NCBI GenBank assembly: GCA_029881615.1
Contig: JAOUMF010000066.1
Span: 1 to 8,116 of the forward strand
Direction: 5' to 3'
Source: Alphaproteobacteria bacterium
GTDB taxonomy: Bacteria > Pseudomonadota > Alphaproteobacteria > UBA8366 > JADFVY01
Length of the DNA: 8,116 nucleotides
A program made the translations under genes and the position numbers. A model generated the notes under the pieces. That model was not told where the DNA came from. It was given only the letters and a program-made list of their open reading frames with translations, and searched no databases. Positions 1 to 5,927 of this stretch are shown here, piece by piece; positions within the stretch are counted from its first letter, which is position 1, and each line of letters opens with the position of its first letter.

Positions 1-18
1 AAAAGATGAGGCCAGGCG

Positions 19-957
19 ATGCTGACGATCGATGAAGAGGGCGTGCGGCGGTTGACCGAGTTCGGACCGATGGTGGAGGCGATCCGCGAGATGTTCATCA
101 AGGATTGCGTCATGCCGGTGCGTCATCATCATACCGTCGCAGTGCCCGGTCAGCCGGATGCCACCGCGCTGTTGATGCCGGCCTGGACAGTGGGCGAATA
201 TCTGGGCGTCAAGCTGGTCAATGTGTTTCCGGGCAACGCGGCGCGCGGCCTGCCGGCGGTCAGCGGTGTCTATGTGCTGTTCGACGGCATGACCGGTCAG
301 GCGGTGGCTATGCTGGACGGGGGCGAGTTGACGGCGCGCCGCACCGCCGCGGCGTCGGCCCTGGCCGCCGATTACCTGGCGCGCGAGAACGCCGCGCATT
401 TGCTGGTTGTCGCCACCGGGCGGCTGGCTCTTAATCAGGTTGCCGCCTATTGCGCTGTACGGCCGATCGAACGCGTCACCGTTTGGGGTCGCGATCCCAA
501 GAAGGCGGCGATGATCGTCGACGGGCTGGCCGGCAGCGGGCTGGAGGCGGCGGTCGCAACCAACCTGGAAGCCGCGGTGGGCGAGGCCGATATCGTGTCT
601 TGCGCGACGCTGGCGAATGAACCGCTGATCAAGGGTGAATGGCTGAAACCCGGTGTTCATCTGGATTTGATAGGCGGCTTCACGCCGAAAATGCGCGAGG
701 CAGACGATGAATGCATTCGCCGCGCCACGGTATTCTGCGACACCCGTGACGGCGCGACCGTAGAGGGTGGGGATCTGGTGCAGCCCTTGCAAAGCGGCGT
801 CCTGAAAATGGAGGATATCGCCGCCGACCTTTATGATCTGTGCCGTGGCCGTCATCCGGGCCGCACGTCGGACGACGAGATCACCATGCACAAGGCCACC
901 GGCGCCGCGCTGGAAGATCTGGCGGCGGCTCTGCTGGCATACGAAACAGGCAAGTGA
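19..957 (+). CDS. Ornithine cyclodeaminase / mu-crystallin family protein
   Basis: This 312-residue protein has the usual length of the ornithine cyclodeaminase/mu-crystallin family. These are cytosolic NAD(P)-dependent enzymes that act as cyclodeaminases, amino-acid dehydrogenases or cyclic-imine reductases. Visible marks are GVKLVNVFPGN (63-73, with the substrate-site lysine at 65), LTARRTAAASALAA (104-117), a Rossmann segment LLVVATGRLA (128-137), the strand end VWGRDP (155-160), and HLDLIGGFTP (214-223), whose Asp216 matches the family's catalytic aspartate. The tail GDLVQPLQSGV (251-261) is also typical. The ATG at 19 is preceded by GAGG at 8-11 with 7-nt spacing. The first glycine of the dinucleotide loop is alanine (residue 132), which is unusual. 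The stop overlaps the start of the MATE exporter gene, so the two are probably co-transcribed. The family call is secure; the substrate (ornithine, alanine or a cyclic imine) cannot be decided. Confidence 0.9.
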   Translation: MLTIDEEGVRRLTEFGPMVEAIREMFIKDCVMPVRHHHTVAVPGQPDATALLMPAWTVGEYLGVKLVNVFPGNAARGLPAVSGVYVLFDGMTGQAVAMLDGGELTARRTAAASALAADYLARENAAHLLVVATGRLALNQVAAYCAVRPIERVTVWGRDPKKAAMIVDGLAGSGLEAAVATNLEAAVGEADIVSCATLANEPLIKGEWLKPGVHLDLIGGFTPKMREADDECIRRATVFCDTRDGATVEGGDLVQPLQSGVLKMEDIAADLYDLCRGRHPGRTSDDEITMHKATGAALEDLAAALLAYETGK

Positions 958-2273
958 CGCCCGCCACACCCACCTGGAACCGTCGGGTCTGGGCGCTCGC
1001 CGGGCCGATTATTCTGTCCAATGTTACCGTGCCGTTGCTGGGTGCCGTGGATACGGCCGTGGTCGGGCATCTTCCCGATCCACGCTATATCGGCGGCGTG
1101 GCGATCGGCGCATTGATCTTCAATTTCGTCTATTGGGGCTTCGGTTTCCTGCGCATGGGCACCACCGGCCCGACGGCGCAGGCCTGGGGTGCGGATGATC
1201 CGGCGGAAATCAGGGCCGTGTTGGCCCGCGCGCTGTTGCTGGCGGTCGGCTTTGGCGGATTGATTTTGCTGATACAGGCGCCCGTGGGGACGCTGGCCTT
1301 TCGATTATTGCATGCCAGCGCCGAAGTTGAGGCCGAGGCCGCCGCCTATTACGCCATCCGCGTTTGGGGCGCGCCGGCGGCGCTGGCCAATTACGTGCTG
1401 CTGGGCTGGTTTCTGGGGCTGCAGAACGCTCGCTGGCCGCTGGTGCTGCAAATCTTCATGAATGGGCTGAATATCCTGCTCGACCTGGTTTTCGTGATGG
1501 GGCTGGGCTGGGGCGTCGAGGGCGTGGCGACGGCGACCCTGATTGCAGAATATGCCGCGTTGGCACTGGGACTGGTATTGGCGGCAAAGAGGCTGGGCAT
1601 GCTGCCGGCGGGGATCGACAGGGCCCGTATTTTCGATGGCGCGCGTTTCCGGCGCATGTTGGCGGTCAACCGGGACATTTTCATTCGTACCTTGTTGCTG
1701 ACCTTTTCCTTCGCGCTTTTTACGGACCGCAGCGCGCAATTCGGCGATTCGATGCTGGCCGCCAACGCGGTACTGCTGACTCTGGCGTCGATCTCGGCCT
1801 ACGCGCTGGACGGCTTCGCCCATGCGGCGGAAGCCCTGGTCGGCGGTGCTGTTGGGCGGCGAAATCGGGCGGATTTGAGCGGCGCCGTGCGCGCTACCAT
1901 GATCTGGGGCGGTATCATCGCGGGCGCCAATATGCTGCTGTACCTGGCTGTCGGCGGGTTGTTGATAGATTTGTTGACCGGCATTCAAGAAGTTCGCGCG
2001 ATCGCCCGTGAATACCTGCCCTGGGCCGTGGCGATGCCGATCGTCAGTATCTGGTGCTATCTCTATGACGGCATCTTCCTCGGCGCCACCCGTACCCATG
2101 AAATGCGCAATGCGGCGATCGTCACCACGATCCTTTACGCCGCTCTGATCTGGACCCTGCCGCAATTATGGGCCAATCATGGTCTGTGGTTGGCCTTGCT
2201 GGGAATGAACGCCCTGCGCGGCCTGACTCTGGCTGCCTACTATCCGCGGCTGGCGCGAAGGGTGGCGGGGTAG
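954..2273 (+). CDS. MATE family efflux transporter, DinF-like
   Basis: This 439-residue inner-membrane protein belongs to the multidrug and toxic compound extrusion family, which exports organic molecules in exchange for H+ or Na+. The length and the run of about 12 hydrophobic segments fit the family. DinF-clade marks are LAGPIILSNVTVPLLGAVDT then AVVGHL (15-40), FLRMGTTGPTAQAWG (65-79), the second-half motif DGFAHAAEALVG (286-297), and YDGIFLGATR (371-380). The start is taken as GTG at 954, giving MTPATPTWNR. The next in-frame ATG lies after the first membrane segments, and reading farther upstream would run through the preceding gene. The start overlaps the previous stop codon (GTGA), so translation is probably coupled; only a weak CAGG lies upstream. 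Family-level confidence is high. The exported compound is unknown, though the tight linkage suggests a substrate related to the neighbouring ornithine cyclodeaminase-like enzyme. Confidence 0.92.
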   Translation: MTPATPTWNRRVWALAGPIILSNVTVPLLGAVDTAVVGHLPDPRYIGGVAIGALIFNFVYWGFGFLRMGTTGPTAQAWGADDPAEIRAVLARALLLAVGFGGLILLIQAPVGTLAFRLLHASAEVEAEAAAYYAIRVWGAPAALANYVLLGWFLGLQNARWPLVLQIFMNGLNILLDLVFVMGLGWGVEGVATATLIAEYAALALGLVLAAKRLGMLPAGIDRARIFDGARFRRMLAVNRDIFIRTLLLTFSFALFTDRSAQFGDSMLAANAVLLTLASISAYALDGFAHAAEALVGGAVGRRNRADLSGAVRATMIWGGIIAGANMLLYLAVGGLLIDLLTGIQEVRAIAREYLPWAVAMPIVSIWCYLYDGIFLGATRTHEMRNAAIVTTILYAALIWTLPQLWANHGLWLALLGMNALRGLTLAAYYPRLARRVAG

Positions 2274-2331
2274 GGTTGCCATGGTTCGGACTGCCGGGTA
2301 TGCGTTGACGTCAGGATGAAGCAGACAGGTT

Positions 2332-2335
2332 GGAG
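2332..2335 (+). promoter_or_regulatory. Ribosome binding site deciding the rhodanese start
   Basis: GGAG lies 6 nt before the ATG at 2342. A possible in-frame TTG start at 2330 overlaps this motif and has only AGG directly abutting it, so ATG 2342 is preferred. Confidence 0.65.
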
Positions 2336-2341
2336 AATCCA

Positions 2342-2746
2342 ATGCCCCAGAACATAACCCGCTCGGTCGAGGACCTCGTCGCCGAGGCTTCCTCGAAAAT
2401 CCGCACGCTTTCCATCGGTGAAGCGCGCGATATGCTGGGGCGCGACGACGTGTTGTTCATCGACGTGCGCGACGTGCGCGAGCTGGCCGAGAGCGGGCGC
2501 ATTCCCGGCGCGCGCCATGTACCGCGCGGTCTGCTGGAATTCTGGATCGACCCGAAGAGCCCTTACCACAAGGAATTCCTGGCCGAGGACAAGACCTTTA
2601 TCTTTTACTGCGCGGTGGACTGGCGTTCGGCGCTTTGCACCCGGGTTGCCCAGGACATGGGCCTCGCCCCCGTTGCTCATCTGCAAGGGGGCTTCAACGC
2701 CTGGAAGGAAGCCGGCGGCCCGGTGGAAGCACCGAAAGCGAAATAA
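2342..2746 (+). CDS. Single-domain rhodanese-like protein
   Basis: This 134-residue cytosolic protein has one rhodanese domain filling most of its length. Rhodaneses carry sulfur as a cysteine persulfide and pass it to acceptors. Visible marks are LFIDVRDVRELAESGRIPGARHVPRG (split here as LFIDVRDVREL at 38-48 and GRIPGARHVPRG at 52-63), the active-site strand FIFYC ending at Cys90, the loop CAVDWRS (90-96), and HLQGGFNAWKEAGGPVE (113-129). The cysteine and the arginine closing the six-residue loop are both present, so sulfur transfer is plausible. The loop centre, Val92-Asp93, replaces the small glycines usual in relatives. A second cysteine (Cys99) follows. There is no signal peptide. The gene lies 68 bp after the MATE gene on the same strand; whether it shares that transcript is unclear. 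It ends tail to tail with the caiD-like gene, 2 bp apart. The physiological acceptor is unknown. Confidence 0.9.
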   Translation: MPQNITRSVEDLVAEASSKIRTLSIGEARDMLGRDDVLFIDVRDVRELAESGRIPGARHVPRGLLEFWIDPKSPYHKEFLAEDKTFIFYCAVDWRSALCTRVAQDMGLAPVAHLQGGFNAWKEAGGPVEAPKAK

Positions 2747-2748
2747 CG

Positions 2749-3531
2749 CTAGCGCCCCTTCCAGACCGGATCGCGTTTTTCGGCGAAGGCCTTGGCGCCT
2801 TCCAACTGATCCTCGCTGGTATAGAGTGTTTCTATGGTTTTCAGCTTGCGCCCGTTGATCATATCCATCGCTTCCTGCACCGGCAGATGGCTGGTTTCCC
2901 GGTCCACTTCCTTGATCGCGGCATAGACCAGCGGCGGGCCGCTGGCCAGTAGTTCGGCGACCTCGCGGGCGCGGTTCATCAACTGGTTCTTCGGGACGAT
3001 TTCATTGACCAGTCCCCAGCGTTCGGCTTCTTCCGTGTCCATCCAGCGGCCGGTGAACAGCAGTTCCATGGCGACATGATAGGGAATGCGGCGCGGCAGC
3101 TTGACCGTGGCTGCGTCGGCGATGGTGCCCGAGCGAATTTCCGGCAGCGCGAAGGTCGCATCTTCCGACGCCAGGATGATGTCGCAGGATATCATCAGTT
3201 CGAAACCGCCGCCGAACGCCATGCCGTTGACCGCCGCGATGACCGGCTTGTTCATGTTGGGCAGTTCCTGCAGGCCACCGAAGCCGCCAACGCCGTAGTC
3301 GGAATCGGGCGCCTCTCCCTCGGCCGCTGCCTTCAGGTCCCAGCCGGCGCAGAAGAACCGCTCGCCGCCACCGGTCAGGATGGCGACACGCAATTCCGGA
3401 TCGTCGCGGAATTCAGCGAACACGTCGCCCATGATACGGCTGGTCGCGGCGTCGATGGCGTTGGCCTTCGGCCGATCCAGCGTAACCTCGAGAACCGCGC
3501 CGCGGCGCTCTGTTTTAACGGGGGTAGTCAT
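2749..3531 (-). CDS. caiD: CaiD-like crotonobetainyl-CoA hydratase (carnitinyl-CoA dehydratase)
   Basis: This 260-residue crotonase-fold enzyme very probably interconverts crotonobetainyl-CoA and L-carnitinyl-CoA in the cytosol. Compared from memory with E. coli CaiD, several long stretches agree: LDRPKANAIDA (18-28), FRDDP (41-45), AGWDLKAAAEGEAPD (62-76), GGFG/GGL, KPVIAAVNG (95-103), FGGGFEL (106-112), FALPE (127-131), and the C-terminal EKRDPVWKGR. Glu111 and Glu131 stand at the two CaiD catalytic glutamate positions. The stretch after Glu131, GTIADAATVKLPRR, lacks the paired glycines found in E. coli CaiD. The start ATG at 3531 has GGAG 6 nt upstream. An ATG four codons earlier (3543) overlaps that site and would lack one of its own. 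The gene is last in the minus-strand cluster and is separated from the acyl-CoA ligase gene by a large palindromic repeat. A general enoyl-CoA hydratase is the alternative, but the carnitine dehydrogenase in the cluster favours CaiD. Confidence 0.85.
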   Translation of the reverse strand: MTTPVKTERRGAVLEVTLDRPKANAIDAATSRIMGDVFAEFRDDPELRVAILTGGGERFFCAGWDLKAAAEGEAPDSDYGVGGFGGLQELPNMNKPVIAAVNGMAFGGGFELMISCDIILASEDATFALPEIRSGTIADAATVKLPRRIPYHVAMELLFTGRWMDTEEAERWGLVNEIVPKNQLMNRAREVAELLASGPPLVYAAIKEVDRETSHLPVQEAMDMINGRKLKTIETLYTSEDQLEGAKAFAEKRDPVWKGR

Positions 3532-3537
3532 GTTCTT

Positions 3538-3541
3538 CTCC
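3538..3541 (-). promoter_or_regulatory. Ribosome binding site deciding the caiD start
   Basis: Reading the minus strand, GGAG is followed by AAGAAC and then ATG at 3531. The frame stays open upstream to 3711, but that part runs into the palindromic repeat, and this site argues for the short form. Confidence 0.65.
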
Positions 3542-3573
3542 ATTATGCGTCGGTCGTCCGGACCGGTAAAATT

Positions 3574-3831
3574 AACCACAGAGGCACAGAGACACAGAGG
3601 TTTTTGTAACTTCGGCGGTCCTCGCTGAAGTCCTTCCGCTGGCTGAAATAGCAGGAAGGGAGATATGGGGATGTGGGGATAAGGATTTTGCGGCCGGAAG
3701 CCGCAGCTCACACCATCCCCCTATCTCCCTCATCTCCATATCCCCCTTCCTGCGGTCTCTGCCAGGGGCAAGCCCTCGAAGAGGAACAACCGGTCTACCA
3801 AAAACCTCTGTGTCTCTGTGCCTCTGCGGTT
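3574..3831. repeat. Long palindromic repeat with nested inverted repeats (MITE- or REP-like hairpin)
   Basis: This element fills almost all of the 312-bp gap between the caiD-like and acyl-CoA ligase genes. The outer arms, 3574-3606 and 3799-3831, are inverted copies matching at 32 of 33 positions. Each arm holds three 8-bp tandem units: CACAGAGG, CACAGAGA, CACAGAGG. Inner arms at about 3651-3685 and 3715-3753 form an imperfect inverted repeat (GCAGGAAGG, GATATGG and GGGAT-type blocks, purine-rich on one strand). The parts between outer and inner arms are 44 and 45 nt and agree at roughly 60% when one is reverse-complemented, so the whole element can fold into one hairpin. The tip is GCGGC-CGGAA-GCCGC (3690-3704). 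CACAGAGG-type intergenic repeats are known from many bacterial genomes. No transposase is present and no clear target-site duplication is seen. In the minus-strand transcript it would sit 12 nt after the ligase stop and about 42 nt before the caiD start. Confidence 0.9.
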
Positions 3832-3843
3832 CAATCTCTTTCT

Positions 3844-5925
3844 TTACTTCGGTTCGGCCAGGCGGATCAGCGCGTCCGCGGCGATGGCGCCCATGCCTGC
3901 GGGTCTTACCATCAATGGATTTACATCCAGTTCCAGTATGGTGTCGGCATGGGCCGCCGCGAAATCGGCGACGGCCATGATGGCATCTATCGCCGCGTCC
4001 AGATCGGCGACCGGCAGGCCGCGATAGCCGGTCAGCATCGGGGCAGTCTTCAGCGATTGCAAGGCCGCTCGCACCTGGACGCGGTCGGTGGGCAGCAGCA
4101 GCGTATGGCTATCGTTGATCAGTTCCACCAGCACGCCACCGAACCCGACCACCAGATAGGGGCCGAACTGCGCGTCCCTGTCGATGCCGACGATCAGTTC
4201 GGCGACGCTGTCGGGGACCATCTTCTCCACCAGCACGCGGCTGGAAAGGCCCAGCATTCTTGTCGCCGCGGCGTCCACAGCATCGCCGTCGATCAGGTTC
4301 AGCGCGACGGCGCCGGCCTCGGTCTTGTGCGCGATCTCGGCCGATACAGCCTTGATGGCGACGGGATACCCCAGTGCCTCGGCTGCCGCGACGGCCTCGG
4401 TGGAGGAGGTCACCAGCGCGGCCTCCGGCACGCTTAGCCCATGTCCGGCGAGCATGCGTTTGGATTCCCATTCGTCGTACACCCGGCTGCCGGCATGGGT
4501 TGGCGGCGCGGGGTGCAACAGGGCAGGGGGGATGCCGTTGGCACGGCCGCGGCCGATCAGGGCCGCGCACTCGATGGCGGTGAAGGCCTCGGCCATGCCC
4601 ATCATCGGAACGATGCCCCGCCCGGCCAGATGCATGCCCACATCCTCGGGCAGGCTTTCCTGCATGCTCGACAATATTGCGGCCCTGCCGCCGGTTGCCT
4701 CGGCTGCCCTGGCAATGCCGTTCACGGTTGGCCACCATGTCGAGACGTCGCAGCGGTCGGCGCGCGGGAAGTCCAGTACCACCATGGACAGATCGTAACC
4801 GCCGCTCATCATGGCGGTGAAGGTGGCCGCGATCTGATCTTCCTGCCCCCAGATGAAGGTGTGGTAATCCAACGGGTTGGAAACGCTGACCAACTCGCTA
4901 AGTGTGGCGGTGACCCGTTCGCGGTGGCCTGCCTCCATCGGCGGGAATTCAACCGCATGCCCTTCCGCAAGATCGGCCATCAGCGAGGCTTCCCCGCCCG
5001 AGCAACTCATCGAACAGATCCTGTTTCCCGCAAGCGGCCCGCCGATCGACAGTAGTTTCAGGGTTTCAAGCAGTTCGGGGATGGTACGCACGCGGGCCAC
5101 GCCCAGCCGCTCGAACAGGGCGTCATAAAGACCGTCCGGCCCGGCCAGCGACGCGGTATGCGACATGGCGATTTCCGCGCCCGTCACCGATCGTCCGGTC
5201 TTCAGGGCCACCATGGGAATGCCGGCCGTTCGCGCGGCGATGGCGGCGCGTTCGAACGCACCGATATCACCCAACCCCTCGATATGCAGGCCGATGGCGG
5301 TGACGCGTTCGTCGGTGGCCAGCGCTTCGATACATTCGGGAATGCCGATGGCGCCCTGGTTTCCCAGCGTCACCAGATAGGCGACGTCCATCGAGCGCTG
5401 CTGCATGGTCAGGTTCAGCCCGATATTGCCGCTCTGGGTGATCAGCGCCACGCCCCGTTCGGCGCGCACGCCGCCATGCTGGTCGGGCCACAGGGCCGCG
5501 CCGTCCAGATAGTTCACGAAGCCGTGGCAATTCGGCCCCATCATCGGCATGGCGCCAGCGGCGGCGATCAGCCGTTCCTGGCGTTCGATGCCTTGTCCGC
5601 CAACCTCGCGAAAGCCCGAGGCAAAGCAGACGGTCCCGCCGGCGTCGGTGCCGGCGAGCATGCCGACAGCCTCGATCGTCGGTTCCGCGGGAATGGCGAT
5701 GAAGACCGCGTCCGGGGGCTCGGGCAGGTCTTCCAGGCGCTTCAGGCAGGGACGACCGGCGATCTGGTCACGTTTGGGGCTGACCGGCCAGATCGTGCCC
5801 GCATAGCCCAGGCGGTCGCATTGCTCGGCGACGATTTGTGCTTCACGGCCGCCGACCACGGCAATGTTTCGGGGTCGTAACAATCGTTGCAGGGACTCGC
5901 GAGAATGGGGTTTTCGCGCGTCCAT
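3844..5925 (-). CDS. NDP-forming acyl-CoA ligase, fused alpha-beta (acetate-CoA ligase family)
   Basis: This 693-residue enzyme belongs to the ADP-forming acyl-CoA synthetase superfamily. It makes an acyl-CoA from an acid, CoA and ATP through acyl-phosphate and phosphohistidine intermediates. Domain order is a CoA-binding Rossmann domain (about 12-145; LLRPRNIAVVGG at the front, MGPNCHGF at 129-136), succinyl-CoA-ligase-like domains (about 155-455; ITQSGNIG 162-169), and an ATP-grasp domain (about 485-690). His256 in MSHTASLAG is the expected phosphohistidine. His533 in IAHKTEAGAV is the matching histidine of the ATP-grasp part. FGGVLVEL (595-602) and ELDVNPL (665-671) are typical ATP-grasp segments. 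The start ATG at 5925 follows GGAGG with 7-nt spacing, and lies 2 bp after the acyl-CoA dehydrogenase stop, so translation is probably coupled. The context suggests a betaine-type substrate such as gamma-butyrobetaine, crotonobetaine or carnitine; this is inference. The family is certain, the substrate is not. Confidence 0.92.
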   Translation of the reverse strand: MDARKPHSRESLQRLLRPRNIAVVGGREAQIVAEQCDRLGYAGTIWPVSPKRDQIAGRPCLKRLEDLPEPPDAVFIAIPAEPTIEAVGMLAGTDAGGTVCFASGFREVGGQGIERQERLIAAAGAMPMMGPNCHGFVNYLDGAALWPDQHGGVRAERGVALITQSGNIGLNLTMQQRSMDVAYLVTLGNQGAIGIPECIEALATDERVTAIGLHIEGLGDIGAFERAAIAARTAGIPMVALKTGRSVTGAEIAMSHTASLAGPDGLYDALFERLGVARVRTIPELLETLKLLSIGGPLAGNRICSMSCSGGEASLMADLAEGHAVEFPPMEAGHRERVTATLSELVSVSNPLDYHTFIWGQEDQIAATFTAMMSGGYDLSMVVLDFPRADRCDVSTWWPTVNGIARAAEATGGRAAILSSMQESLPEDVGMHLAGRGIVPMMGMAEAFTAIECAALIGRGRANGIPPALLHPAPPTHAGSRVYDEWESKRMLAGHGLSVPEAALVTSSTEAVAAAEALGYPVAIKAVSAEIAHKTEAGAVALNLIDGDAVDAAATRMLGLSSRVLVEKMVPDSVAELIVGIDRDAQFGPYLVVGFGGVLVELINDSHTLLLPTDRVQVRAALQSLKTAPMLTGYRGLPVADLDAAIDAIMAVADFAAAHADTILELDVNPLMVRPAGMGAIAADALIRLAEPK

Positions 5926-5927
5926 GT

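Noticed and set aside
1305..2165. Minus-strand open frame of 286 codons inside the MATE gene
   Set aside because: Its composition is rich in Gln, Arg and His with no family signature, and it is a shadow of the membrane protein on the other strand.
2305..2333. TTGACG box before the rhodanese gene as a promoter
   Set aside because: No acceptable -10 hexamer lies 16-18 nt downstream, so a promoter is not supported.
3542..3570. Possible promoter before caiD on the minus strand (TTTACC, 17 nt, CATAAT)
   Set aside because: Transcription would start about 4 nt before the ATG and leave out the ribosome binding site. The match is modest and can arise by chance.
3532..3711. N-terminal extension of the caiD frame through the repeat, giving a 320-residue protein
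   Set aside because: The added residues are the translation of the palindromic repeat (PLCLCASVV-type peptide, familiar from spurious gene calls). The 260-residue form has the family length and its own ribosome binding site.
3574..3831. CRISPR array, because of the repeated CACAGAGG units
   Set aside because: The units are 8-bp tandem copies without spacers and lie in inverted arms; no cas genes are near.
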